64,000 nucleotides of DNA from Dysidea avara (Eukaryota; Porifera; Demospongiae; Dictyoceratida; Dysideidae), in contig NC_089281.1 of assembly GCF_963678975.1 (NCBI RefSeq), positions 23,602,765 through 23,666,764 on the forward strand, written 5' to 3'. Every line of letters starts with the position of its first letter. Positions within the stretch are counted from its first letter, which is position 1. Made by a program: the position numbers and the translations under genes. Below, piece by piece: positions 51,326-64,000 of this stretch. The notes under the pieces were generated by a model. That model was not told the DNA's origin, did no database searches, and saw nothing but the letters and a program-made list of their open reading frames with translations.

Positions 51326-54300
51326 TCACGTAAAAGTGATCAGGTAATCAGGATATGCCTGAGCATCTGCAAATATCACAAATATTTGTGGAGTGTTGAC
51401 AGCATCCACAACAGAATCATACAACTCTAAGCCATTAGCACTCTTTGCTGGAGGTGTGATACAACTTGAATTTCCAACTGTGTAGTCTCCAACAAGCACT
51501 TTAGCTAAAAACATGTACTTGTAATTATTTGCATCTCTTGGAGAATACTGATCTCTTGCTGAGTAACTAGCATCACGAGCAAAGTATACACCTTTTCCAT
51601 ACACAGTTGCTACAGAAGAAAGCAAAATAGCATATGATGTTGCTAAAATACACATTATTATTGTAAAAAAATTCATGCCAAGATTTAAGAGTAGTGGAAA
51701 CAATAGCCATAGCCCATACTATTTAAAATATGTAAGACCTTTGTGTCTCAGATCCCCTGCTCACATCGAAAAGTCTCACTGTCTAAATTTGGTGATTATC
51801 AAATGGTAATACTGTTCCCCCTTAAAATGAAGGGAACCTCCCAAAATGCTGCCTCTAAACCCCATCATAGAAATATCATATGCAATGAAAATCACTTTAC
51901 ACTAGAATAGTCTTTAGTCCATCTAACATCAATTAACAAAAAAAAAATACAAGTTGGCTGAATCGAGATATACTCTAATACAATAGTCACTTTAATACAA
52001 CAGTATGTATGAGAACAGTTACAAGTTAGACCTAGCTATTTTTATAAGAAAAAGAAGCAAGTACAATATATACATTATATTGTTCTAAAAGAGACAGGTG
52101 CCCCTCAACAACAGCAAGGTCAACAGCTGGAGGCACACAGGGACATTTGGATCTAGAACACGATTCCCTAATACACATTATTGAAGAGTGTAGCAAGGAG
52201 AACCCCAAACTACAGCGAAGCCTGCCCATAACCACAGAATATGGGGAACTCCACTTCTCACTAAGCAAATGAGCAAGATGTTTATAAGTGATGGTATCTG
52301 CCTTCCCCATACCTACAGATGTGAAGTGGACTAATACAAGTTACATTGTAGCTAGCTGTGCCACAACAAAAAACTAAACAAATGTGCCAAAGTAGGGGCT
52401 TTCCCACTGAGCTATGCTGTATCACCATCATTCATCTCTTGTTTCACTACTTTTTACTGCATAGATCCCTACTTCATTTTTAAATTAACAATTTTTAAAA
52501 TACTAGTAAGAACACAGCCAATGTATATAGCAAAGAATACTTAAATCATAAACTCTCCCTGACTCCTGACCAACCAGCGCATATAGTACATGTATATTGA
52601 CGAAAGATGTCCATAATATAGTCCTACTCTTCCACCATCCCTGAGTCAATCCTCTTAATGGAATAATAAGTAGTGCATTTAAATATACTACCACAATTAG
52701 CAGTAACTGTATGGAGATGATACCATTTTTTCCAGCAAAGCTTCTGTTAAATCCTTGATGAGTGATTTTGTCAACAACATCATTAGGACATCCATGAAAC
52801 AATTCCTTCTCATTGGAAGCAGCATTCCTCTGGTCCATTGTTTTCTTCTTTGTCACATACTGAGCATAGAGCATAACATTTTGAACACGCTCAATCTTCA
52901 CAATATTATTGTACTGTGCTCCTGAATACACATAAGCTGGGGATCTCACATTAGCTAAGGATCTCACTGAAGCAGTCATTAGTGGTGGTGCTGCTGCAGC
53001 AAGAGCAGACATAGTAGCTTCAAATTTGCTTTTCACGTCATTGTATTCTTTGTCTGCTGCAGTTAAGGTAATCAGAGAACATGTAGTTCCTGGAGGCATA
53101 TATTTCCAATTTGGTGGACGTTCAACTGCAAAATACACAATATACTTACGATTACATCTACGTACATTAAAAGAGTTTTATAGATTAAGGCAATTCATGC
53201 AGCTGCAAGGCAATACAGATTTTATGACATTATCCTGAAAGTTTTTAATACTTTCAACCTTGACTGCATGGAACTCAATACCACAAAAATGGGTATAGTC
53301 AAATCCTTAAACTTTGTGGAGATTTTAAGTATGAATTTGTTTGCTGCAAAACAAAAAAGCTTATAATATTAAAAAGAACTGGCTAAGGAAAATGAAACTT
53401 TTGGATAAAGCATGATAACTACCAGGTACATTGTTAGACAGTAAGGGGCACATATTTGAAAACAGAAGCCATGAGGCCCACAACCAGAATTATTTACAGC
53501 AATCGGCAAGTCAAATGTATTAAGTAAACCCTAATGGTAAAAACTGTTTTAACAAGATAAATGATGTGTGCAGTATTACACATACATTGCTTTAAAAGAT
53601 CTTCAATGTCGACCCGTTTAATTCTGTAAACTGACTGATCTTCACAGGCTTCCATCTTCTTAAAGTCAAAATTCTCTTTGATATCTTCAGCCTCGTAAGT
53701 GAATGGTTTATCTTTGTTTTTTTGATAAGCATCTTCAATGTGGTAGTTCGTGAGTGCATCATACTCCTCATATTCATTATCTTCATTCAGCCAACTCCAT
53801 TTAACTTTATCATGCAGTAACTTTGCTTCCCTTAGCCTTGACTCAGTGGCACGAATTTTACCTAAAACTTGTTGTATGTCAACCTTCAAATCAGCAACAT
53901 CATTACGATCTCCTCTCAACTTAATATAACTGAAATCCCTACCAATTTCAATGATAATCTCCACATGCTTTTGCTTGGCTTTCCTCTTAAGCTCCTCTTT
54001 TTGTTTATTTGTAAGTTTAGAAATTTCTTCTTCAGCAAAATTCTCATTTGAAAATTGTTCATCAATCAATCGATGCAATCGCTCTTCAGTTTTCTTCACC
54101 ATATTTGGATTTTCTGCATAAATTTGTATGAGCAGAACTGATTTTTCAGAGATGATTGGTGTAGGTTTCACAGGCTGTGGTGGAGATGGTAGTGTATGTT
54201 TAGTAATTGACTCTTCAACACTGCTGTCACCATAAATCCATGACGACATAGCACTGGTCACACGTTTCCATAGCCCAGGTTTATTTATTATTTCTACGAA

Positions 54301-57300
54301 TTTATCTTTGAATGATTGATACATTGCACTCTGGTAAATAATAATACGAACTCGCTTCACATGCACTGCATTGCTCTGGCCAAAGGTAATGATAGAACCA
54401 CATATACTATGGGCAGCATCATCTAAGCTGTACCCTGACATTCCAGTACCAATAGCAGGAAAAGCAATGGAATTAAAAGAAAGCCTTTCAGCACGTTTCA
54501 AACATGCAGTAATTGTCTTTCCAAGTACTTGATTGCGATTGTCAGTAGCAACAACATGAAAAATCTTCTTACATTTCAACTGGCCGGTTGCAGGTGTATC
54601 GCACACTTTTCCTTCTTGCAACTTAAACCCTTGTGAGATCACAGCATCACACACCTTCTGCATTTCAGGACCACCCTTCCGTAAAATAGCACCAGCTACT
54701 CCAGACCCCACAAGCTGCATCATCTCATTAGTCGTGTTCACTATAGCATCGCTATCATCTTCAGTGATATCTCCTTGCAATATTTCAACATTCACAGAGC
54801 CAACTGCAAAAGATTCTACTGCAGCAGGGTGTGTCACACCACGGTGGTATGACATGGGCTCTTCATAGTGTGATCTAGCAGACACAGCAGGTGGCATAGT
54901 TGGGGAACTACCAGGTTTTCTCATTAAGAGCTTATTAAACTCTGTAAAGGTTTTGTCCATAAAAATAACCAGTTTCACCGTTTTGATTTGGGTTGATGGA
55001 TTAGTTTTAAAGTAAGATGTGATAGTACCGACCATGATATCAGCAACAATACTTTGTGGATAGTTGAGATTACCGGCTCCTAGAGCAGGAAATGCAATAG
55101 TTGAAGCTTTCAGCTTCTCACACATTTCTAAGCACTTCTGAACAAGATTTTGCAAGATCTAAGGGAAAAAAAAACACATTATAAACTTCAGCCTATATTG
55201 TATGATGGTTGATTACCTGTTCAGAACGTTTTCCATCATAAACTGGTCCAACTGTATGAATTATCTTTTTGCAATGAACTGAACCAGGTCCAGTCACTAC
55301 AATTTCACCAACAGGAACTTTCCCATTCTGTGCAACATAAGTTGTACATTCATCTTGTAGAGTTTGACCACCAGCTTTAAGGAATGATGCTGCAACTGCT
55401 CCTTGACGTAAATTGAGGTTATCACCAGCAGTGTTGACATAGACATCAGCCTGTGTAAATAATACACAATGTAACATGTTATGACTAACTATCAATAGTA
55501 CTTACCTTCTGCTTTAGTAACTCTCCTTTAAGAAGCTGTATATATTGTGTAATGATATGATGATCAGCTTTAGAGATGGTATTTCCACCAGACTTTCTAC
55601 TTGGATTTCTGCGCTTACTGTGAGAGTGTATAGAACCCTCAGATACAGTATCTGGTGGTGGCATGCTAGCTGGAACACTGGTTGCAGCACCTTGAAAATT
55701 GTTAAGCTTTTGGTTCATCTCATGGGAAAAGGCACTTATGGCTGAATGATCACGAACCACAATTGTGATTTCATGCAAACTACTGAGGGCATTACCTGCA
55801 CTGTACTCCACAAATGCTGTTATCATACATGCAGCACACTTGTTCATTGGGAAACCAAAGACACCTGAACTTATGGCTGGAAAGGAAACTATTCTATAAT
55901 TTGTGGCCAACTTTAAACTCTCCAAACATGCCTTCCTTAAAAATGCTTCTTCATTTAATAGTCCACCATTCCATTTCGGCCCAACTGCATGTATTAAACG
56001 TTTACAAGGAAGTTTTCCTACTTTAGGGGCCATAATAGCATCACCGTTGCTCAATTTTCCTTCCCTGCGTATTAAACGACTCGACTCTTCCTGAATAACT
56101 GGACCTCCCTTGTTAGCTATAGCCAATGCAACGCCACCAATGTGTCTCAACTCTGCATTTGCCGCATTGACAATAACATCTGCTGGAAACTCAGTGATAT
56201 CTCCTCGGACTAGAGTAATCACTTTACCTTCATTAGTTGTTCCCATACACACTCTATCACTACCACCTTTAGTAACTTCACTTTCTGCCACATCATCACT
56301 TCCATCTTGTTGCACATCCAATTGTATGCATGACTTCTCTTCTGCTTCAATTCCTCTAACTAGAGTAGTACCCTTCTCACCATAAAAAAACCTGACAGTT
56401 CCAGGCCGTGCTAGTTCAATGGGAGGTGATGTAGATATTGAAGACACCAACTGCTCGATTTGCTTAGCAAAATCTGCAACAACTGGCTTTTCTCCTCTAA
56501 GTATAATGGATCCCTTCTTGTCCTTTTCATTAGGTAGAAAATATTTTATCTTGCTTTCATTTTCTAACTTCTGCTCTATCTTGCTCCATTTGCTAGCCAT
56601 GTGGCTACTCAATAGTCTCCACTGTGCCCCGAACAGTGGTATAGACTTTTCCTCATTGCATTCACTTTCAATAAACTGCTGAATATCTTCCTTGACCAAA
56701 TCTAATGACTCCTTGTCTCCAATTACAGTTAACTGGTCATTTAAAAAACAAACAGAAACAAGATATGTCTCTTCCAAATTTGACTGCAAAACACCCCACC
56801 TTTTACTCTGAAGAGAAGGAAGAAATATTGTGGGATGAGGCACAATAGTAGAAACAATATTTGTTTCAATTTTCTTAGCAACATTGGCACCGTCATTTTT
56901 TGTGCTACACAAAAGGACCAACACTTCCTCGGTATCAAAATGTACTGATACGAGTGACTCAAATCCTTGCAGGTACTTCTGAAGTAAATGCTTACCTCCT
57001 GTAGTTGTGGATAGAAACTGAACAATATCATTAGATATTCCAACGGTAATACAGATCATGCTTTCTTTTAACAAATCAAGGTCCCTTTTAAAAGCTTCAC
57101 GTTTACTCTTCGTTCCAACAATGGAAACAATACAATTACCAGGGTCAACAGTAGCTTTAATATCAGGATGAGTTTCTAGCAATTCTTTTACCTTTAAATT
57201 TAAAAAAGCCAAAAATTTTCTGTCTTCAACAGGAACTGGTTCAGTTTTAGGCATTTCTGATTCGCATATCTCCTCTATTCTATGTTTCATTGTGCTAACC

Positions 57301-60300
57301 ATCTGCTTTTCACCACTCATGCTAACAACACAACTGTCTTGATCAAATGTGATATCCAACAGTGAATAATTCTGCATACAACTAATAATAAAAGGAAGCA
57401 CAGCACTTTTAGCTTCACTAGGAAAGCTAGCAGTTTCTGTTACAAGATCACCTAAATATGATTCAACGACTGATTGACACCTAGACTCCCAGTCTTCCAT
57501 GTGCTCACAACCACGACAAGGATTAATATGAACCTGCATCATTTCTGAGTCCACAGAAATAGCTGCACATGAAGATGCGAGTATTTCATTTAGTTTATCC
57601 TGACTTTTCTTAAGGCATGTCACAAATTGTTTACTAACTTCAACAACAAACGCTTTGTGAGAAAGAGTAGGTGCTCCAACAAGTGGAACAGACATCATTG
57701 ATACACTTGGTAGTGATTTACATTGTCTTACAACCACATCATCTCCTAGTCGAGAATGACTTTGGCTGAGAAGTATCTTCATATCTATGTAATACATACA
57801 TAAATATAATTTGAAAGTATAACTAAGTTCTTACCATCTTTATTTTCCAAATGGACAATAACCCTTCCATTCTCAATGACTTGAATTTCTTTGTAAGACT
57901 CAATCCCTGATGCACTTTTGTTTGTCAAGTACATATCCAGCCAATCCTTATTGCACTTTTGTGTAGGGATATTCTCTAATAAAACACTGGTGGCTAGTAC
58001 TACAGGACGTCTTGCTTGAATGTGTCCATCCATCAATGGAGTAATGGGTATTCTAGTCATTAAATCATCAAGACCTAAAGATAAACTTGGTTTAATATAA
58101 ATTCATCATACCTCAAGAAAATACACAGGAAGATTGTAACAAATTTAGCAATTGTGCTGGCATAATTTTGATATAATAAGTATGTGTGGGAATCAGGAAT
58201 AATGCTGGCATTTTGAGGTGGTTATAAAGCCTTAGCAATAAGAAAATCTGCAGCTCTGTTAGATTAAAGCAGCAAGAAATTCTAATAGAACAGTCACACA
58301 ATGTTATTCTAATAAAACATGCAGTCACATAGAAATTAAATATTCTAATATAGCAACCTGAAAACTATATCTAATATTGACATTATATTGGTTAAAGATG
58401 GCAGCATCATATTGGGAATAATATGGGCATTTTGCAAAAACAATAGGTGAGTACTGTTCAAAAGCATAATGAGTATGGAATAGATGTGATATTACTGAGC
58501 TATACATACTGTATGAATGTGTGAAAGTCACATTTTATTGGTTTCTGTATTATACACACTTGTTTGTACTATTGTATGTCTTGATCAGTGTCAGTGTAAC
58601 ATGCATTTACACAAAGTTATGTAAGAGATATATTCAACCATAAAGCTTATCATCTATCAGACTGTAACTACTCCATACAAAACAAAAACTAAGCAGCCAA
58701 AGCTACTTTTAAAAATCTGTACAATAACCTACATACTTATGTATGTAAGAAGATTGCTATTGTCAGAGTGATTTTTATTTGATTTGAACACAGTTATGCA
58801 ATTTTTTTTCATGCATACAATTTTAGAGTACACATATGTACGTTTATCCTTCTTAAATGATATTAAAGTGATAAATAAGTGGAGGATCAATTACGTATGA
58901 GGAAACCAAATTATACAACAACAGCAAACTATGAGCTATAAATGAAGGACAAACATACATACTGTATGATGCTTATTCATCAAAACACACAACTTTTATA
59001 AAGACCACTCTTTTTTACAGTTAACAAGAGTCAATAATAATTAACTCTTGATGTCAATGTATTACACTTACCACAAGGTGGCATATTGTCGGGTTTAAAA
59101 GTGACCACAACTTCAGTATTGTTACGATCAATAGTATAGTCCCCATCTTCGCCATCCAGTTCAGTGATACTATCAATATATAAGAGTAATACTTCGTCTT
59201 GTATAGTTTGAGGAACATTGTCTAATATCAGAATATTATCAGAGTTGTCATGTGAATTAGGATCATCACTTGTAGCACTCTCAATGGTACCAGTGGAAGC
59301 TACCAACTCTACTTCAACTGTACTACCCACAATCTTGTGAACTTTCTTCTCTGCTACTCTAGCAGCAACTGTATACATTTTAAATATACACAGTACATGT
59401 AAGTATGTGGCTGATAATATTCTAGCCTGTTGTCACAAGTTTTGCTAGCATAGCACTTATTAGAATTATGACTATTGGCACGAGTAGGTTTTAATCACAG
59501 TGTATTACCCCACCAATAGGTACCAAAATTACTATAATATCGGCTTTGATTTGATGGAATACTAGAGAAGTTTCAATGGCATTGTATTACTACGTTTTTA
59601 AATCAGGTGTGTGCCCACAGCTGGTTTAGTGAAATTGTTTTACGAAAAGTGTGTGTGTGTGTGTTTGTGTGTGTGTGTATGTGTGTATGCATGTATGTAT
59701 GTTTGTATATTTGTTTGTCTTTCCACACCCACATGAGCAAACTTTTGTTGCTAAAAACAGCCTTTCTGTTATAAATAAAGGCCATATAGAGGCTGTATTA
59801 AACTTCCAGGCAGGTAAGCTTTGGTTTAAGATGGTTAATATGTGCCGGTTTGAATATAGGTGAAACAGTTTATAAGGACGCAGTGAAGGCCTTTCCCAAT
59901 GGGCTCTATGGATGTTAAACAGCCAAAAAAAACACAGCTGGCCTCCTAGGCTACCGGGTATAACAGAATTCCTTCAAGTTGAAAAGGGGGCATTCCCGTA
60001 CATAATGAAAATGAAGAACAGCTTTGAGGCTTTGCCTGGAGAATTTGCATAAGAAAATGTTATAGACAAACTATAAAACAGTTAAGAAGATACTTCTGTG
60101 CACTATTAGTGGGTTAAAGCAGTTCGTATGAGGTACGCCTCCTTAGCAGTGCTTATCAATGTAATTACAGAATTAAAAAATATTTCATCAATTACAAAAT
60201 ACAAATCACAAAGCAAAACCCATATTAGTTTAGTACACTGTTAATTAATTCCAGTTAGGTTTGCATGTTTGCTGCATGGCGCCTGAAGTAGCACAACATC

Positions 60301-63300
60301 AACTTGTTTTGTAATATCCTAATAGAGTGCACATTTTTTTTTGAGGATTTCTAATAGAAGTTATAGAATATGTATGAATGAATATCACGTTTTCTTTCTT
60401 CTTGTAAATATTATACTCACAGTATGGTGTGCCGGCTTTCTTGGCCACATAACACACTACTGTGTGTCTTTATATTGTACTTTGTGTGGTAGGATCTAAT
60501 TACCAAAGAGTACTATATTTTGTATACAGTACCAATTAGCTACTTAACTGTACTGTATGAGTCATACAATACAGTTACTGTATGAGTCAGGACAAATACA
60601 GTACAGTTATGTATGGAATGTCATGAAAACAACCCCCACTTAAACAGCATAAAATGATCACGTGCATGACATTGTAAATTGCTAAAACTAGCCAAACTAA
60701 TCCTACTACTTTGTAGAAAAGACTCTCCCGCATCATTCTCATGCACAACCCTTCCCACTACTATTTTACAACAAGTGAAGCTGTACCCAGACGGCTACCA
60801 CTTTAATACGACATTAGATTCAATTATAGCAAAGGTGCATGTCATTGACTCATTAAGCATAGTAGTAGTGATCACCCCTGGGTGGTATTGGTACGATACG
60901 TGTATCCTGAGCAGTATCACTACTATTATGCTATTTTCATATAGTTAAAAATTAAGTTCATGGTTTGAAATTGCATGAACATTTTAATTTTAATTAAGTG
61001 ATTGCCATATCATATTGTATTGTATAGTAAGGTGCATGGCCCACCAAAAAATTACCCAAAAAATCAGCCTCAATTCCCTGACGACAATGAGGCAGTATTG
61101 GTTAGGTAAAACTAAGCCAAAACAAGCTTTCAGATTGACCAGAAATGCTTTCAACAAGTTGCTATGGATTTTTTTTAAATTTATTAAACAGAAATTTCTA
61201 TTCACTGACTGACTGCCTGCCTGACTGGCTGATGCTTTCAGACAAACGTAACTTGATAATGGCTAAGGTTACGGGCTTGATTTTTTCACTATTCGATGTC
61301 AATTCGGCCCAAGAGGTATCTTTTGGCATACTGCAGTACTTCTTCATGGACTTACTAGTGTCCTCCTTTGTGTCCCATTCATCTTTGCTGACAGCGAAAG
61401 GTGTCAATTTGGCGGTAGCACGTGATGACTTCCCTTCGTAACGGAAATCGTTCGTATTTTTCATAGTGGCTCTTTGATTGCAGAGGTGCTTTTCGAACAG
61501 TTCTTGATTCGTGTAATGGGTTGAACATATCTTACAACGAAGCATAATGGATACTTCCTTTTTCAGATGATAATTGGTTGCTGGGATGCGGGGCGCCATT
61601 TCATTTGATGCGGTATGCGTGACGTCACCAGTTATAATAATTTTATGTTTTAACAAACAAGTACACAAAAATCTAGAGTAGGGACCATAGCACATCGATA
61701 AAATGTACCGAAGCAAGCTGGAGTAGTGCACAATATTAAATCACAGTAAAACAATAAGAAGTGTTATATCTCTACTGTGCTCAAGATACCATAAGAAGAG
61801 CACATAACATTTCTTATTGTTTTACTGTGATTTAATATCGTGCACTACTTCAGCTTGTTCAGTACTTTTATTGATGTGCTATGGTCCCTACTCCAGTTGG
61901 AAATTCCTGTGTACTTGTCCATATCACAAACGATCATGCAGTGAAAATTTGGTGAATTAGATGAATGACCAAAAACTTGTCAAATTCTTGCATCATACAG
62001 TACGATAGTACTGTATAGTAGGGACCACAAAGTGTGGCCCATGAAAAAGTATCACACAAAAACCAGCCCCACTTTTCCCAGACGACAATGAAGCAGTATT
62101 GGTTAGGTAAAACTAAGCCCGAACAAGCCCTTGCTATGGAATTTAAAACTAAATTATTTAACAAACTTTTCTAGTGACTGACTGACAGACAGACAGAGTA
62201 ACTGATGCCTTCAGACAAGCATAATTTGATAACGGCTAAGGCTACGGACTTGAATTTTTCACTGTTTGACATTGCTTTGGCCCAAGAGGTGCCTTTTGGC
62301 ATACCGTAGTACGTACAATGCATTCTTCATGGACTTACCAGTGTCCTCCTTTGTGTCCCATTCATCTTTGCTGACAGTGAAAAGTGTCGATATGGCGGCA
62401 GCACGTGATGGCTTCTCTTCGTAATGGAAATTGTCCGTATTTTTCGTGGTGGCTACTTTGTGTTTTTCGAACAGTTCTGGATTCATACTGAACATAGCTA
62501 ACAACGAAGAGTAATGGATACTTCACTCAGACGATAATTGATATAATTGGGGTGCGCAGTGCCGTTTCTATCTTTTGATGCGGTATGCCTGGGTTCACTA
62601 GTCATAATAAATATTCTTTACAAGAAAAGTTAACAAACAATTACACAAAAGGATTTGGAACTTTCAACTAGAGTAGGGACCATAACACTTGACAGAACAA
62701 GCTGGAGTAGTGCAATATTAAATCACAGTAAAACAATAAGAAGTGTTATATCCCTACTGTGCATTTCCATTATGGTATCTTGAGCACAGTAGGGATATAA
62801 CACTTCTTAATGTTTTACTGTGATTTAATATCATGTACTACTCCAGTTTGTTTTATCGAAGTGCTGTGGTCCCTACTCTAGTTGAAAATTCCAAATTTTA
62901 CTACACACATACATACACATGTTTTTACAAAAACAATATAATTTTTGTTAAACCAGGTAGCCATCTGCTGGCTGTGGGCAAAATAGGGATGCACCAAATA
63001 TCAGCATAATGGAAACGGACCGATTTACCGGTGCTTTATTTACGTGCTTCAGAAAGAATACTATAAACAATTTGTGTAAAATGAAAACTACTGGCTCACA
63101 TATACCAACTGATTGCACATTACCATTTTGATCAACAAAACTGACATAAGCAACCTCCTCCTTCATTGCAATGCTTTTCACATCTCCTCCTCCAGATTTC
63201 TTCTTGTTAGTGAAGTAAAGTTTCAACACTGATTCATTGTGGGTAGATGATAATCCTTTAACCAGTACAGTATCAATGACATTAAGTGATGGATACAATT

Positions 63301-63396
63301 GTTCACTAGTAGTAACTACTGGTTGTGGTACTAACTGTACTTCAACATCTTGTCCAACTATTTTATGATGTGTTCTCTCTGCAACTCTGGCAGCAA
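51326..63396 (-). CDS. PARP14: PARP14-like mono-ADP-ribosyltransferase with RRM, KH, macro, WWE and PARP domains (5' end off window)
   Basis: Exons on the minus strand: 63124-63396, 59072-59368, 57835-58074, 55506-57784, 55217-55450, 53586-55158, 52724-53125, 51326-51609, giving 1860 visible residues with all phases consistent. Three RRM-like modules (about 45-290) are split by phase-1 introns at the same place; the tail of a fourth begins the first exon. KH-like repeats fill about 290-770. Macrodomain 1 is about 790-965 (GDITEFPADVIVNAAN), macrodomain 2 about 1015-1190, macrodomain 3 about 1227-1399 (GDITEDDSDAIVNTTN), a further KH-like segment about 1444-1549, WWE about 1556-1625, catalytic domain about 1640-1860. 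Catalytic residues are H1743 (LFHGC), Y1775 (GVYFA) and L1856 (YPDYLITF). Leucine in place of glutamate predicts mono- rather than poly-ADP-ribosylation. In vertebrates this family acts in interferon and antiviral responses; that role is not shown here. The first exon starts right after an acceptor, so upstream exons exist beyond the window. Confidence 0.95.
52080..52315 (-). mobile_element. LINE C-terminal fragment in the last PARP14 intron
   Basis: A minus-strand frame reads TYKHLAHLLSEKW, YSVVMGRLRCSLGFSLLHSS and IMCIRESCS, the conserved last block of many LINE polyproteins. Only about 235 bp is present. It lies in the intron between the last two PARP14-like exons and is not part of that gene's product. 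Confidence 0.6.
58075..59071. other. PARP14-like intron between two RRM exons
   Basis: Contains GCATAAT-rich text (58150-58470) similar to that at 7154-7577 and a CE1 terminal relic at 58490-58575. No exon is seen. Confidence 0.45.
59605..60325 (-). repeat. dispersed repeat D, copy 2
   Basis: Inverted copy of 35840-36655, in the 3.7 kb PARP14-like intron. The microsatellite (59651-59705) is a broken GT run mixed with GTAT. Confidence 0.85.
60380..60475 (+). repeat. CE1 terminus, solo
   Basis: Contains TTTCTTTCTTCTTGTAAATA, GCCGGCTTTCTTGGCC and CACACTACTGTGTGTC, the last about 90 bp of CE1, in the 3.7 kb PARP14-like intron. A weaker relic of the same end is at 58490-58575. Confidence 0.6.
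61016..61918 (+). mobile_element. CE2 copy c, in a PARP14-like intron
   Basis: Head near TATTGTATTGTATAGTAAGG, a short ACTGACTGCCTGCCTGAC run, then the best-preserved exon-like ORF on the minus strand (61356-61599, ATG at 61599, donor GTAAGTCC after 61356), and a terminal hairpin at 61657-61918. The ORF has a Cys-x2-Cys pair (RCKICSTHYTNQELFEKH) and ends DEWDTKEDT before the donor. Confidence 0.8.
61990..62900 (+). mobile_element. CE2 copy d, tandem to copy c
   Basis: Same orientation as copy c and about 70 bp after it. Head CAGTACGATAGTACTGTATA, a GACTGACTGACAGACAGACA run, the exon-like segment with DEWDTKEDT before a GTAAGTCC donor (exon side ends at 62339), and a hairpin at 62637-62900. 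Confidence 0.8.
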
Positions 63397-63469
63397 CTGT
63401 GAAGAAAATAAAATGTGATCCAATTACTCTAACACGTGCATTCTTAATATTGAAAGGATATCTCAAATA

Positions 63470-63715
63470 TTGAGAATTACTGTACTGCGCGGCTTGGACA
63501 TTCAGGAATTTGTGAGCAGGACACTAAATGAGACTAGCAACTATATGAGGAGAGTGTTTATATACAGGACCAGCATTCATGAACTCATATATCTGTGCTA
63601 CTCCTTCAATAATATTTCCTTAGAGTACTTTACAGAGTCAAGTTTAAAAGGGAGGCAACGGGAGGATGTTTTTCCTTCACTGCTTGTGGCACTGCACAGA
63701 TTTGTTAGAAACTAG
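63470..63715 (+). other. open frame of unknown status
   Basis: An 81-codon plus-strand frame upstream of the first visible PARP14-like exon, ending RQREDVFPSLLVALHRFVRN. The composition is protein-like, but I see no splice context, start context or known domain. It may be a fragment of a mobile element in an intron of the PARP14-like gene. Confidence 0.2.
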
Positions 63716-64000
63716 GTATTTGGTCACATACATAAATCTAGAGTTTGCTTGAAACCCAATGTTTATTTTGCTGTATTGTTCCCTCTACCTCAGGAGTTGA
63801 TACAAGACCAGCCAGAGGATACAGGACCGAGGTACATGTAGTACAGTGAACCTCAATTATACAAACATCAGTTACCCACACATAAATTCTGTTAACTTAT
63901 TGAATTAATTATAGTATTTGACTGTTATAGTTGAGTGATTAACACATTCTTTGTGTATCTTAACCCATTAACCATCAAAACATGTATATCAAGCGGAGTA

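Overview
This window looks like genomic DNA from an invertebrate animal. It is AT-rich, its genes have many GT-AG introns, and the products are animal membrane-trafficking and ADP-ribosylation proteins. An early-branching animal such as a sponge would fit, mainly because of a decayed repeat protein near 10.6-11.0 kb and compact introns mixed with bloated ones. Nothing in the sequence fixes the species.

Four protein genes can be supported. (1) A VPS10-domain sorting receptor resembling SORL1 lies on the minus strand from about 27.35 kb down to 2.16 kb and runs off the left edge. Eight exons are placed, and its kilobase introns are packed with repeats. (2, 3) Two tandem SVOP-like major-facilitator transporters lie on the plus strand at 31.5-41.3 kb and 41.7-49.8 kb. 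Each has 15 exons with identical phases, so they are a clear local duplication. (4) A PARP14-like mono-ADP-ribosyltransferase lies on the minus strand at 51.3-63.4 kb and runs off the right edge. It has serial RRM-like modules, KH-like repeats, three macrodomains, a WWE domain and a catalytic domain with an H-Y-L triad.

The rest is a dense repeat landscape. A composite element (here CE1) joins a near-perfect long hairpin, a tRNA-like SINE module and a body whose tail module occurs twice. A second composite (CE2) has a palindromic head, a tetranucleotide array, an exon-like ORF ending at a splice donor, and a long terminal hairpin. There is also a roughly 2.1 kb minisatellite, two hAT-type elements with perfect 8-bp target duplications, several MITEs, and at least five LINE fragments. 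The CCTG arrays inside two CE2 copies have grown to about 71 and 65 units. Introns fall into two classes, about 45-66 bp and kilobase-sized, and the large ones hold the repeats.

The four genes do not form a pathway. The SORL1-like and SVOP genes are divergent around LINE debris at 27.8-31.2 kb, and the second SVOP gene converges on the PARP14-like gene. The most novel material is the composite elements and their hairpins, many of which lie inside introns and would be transcribed as long double-stranded RNA.
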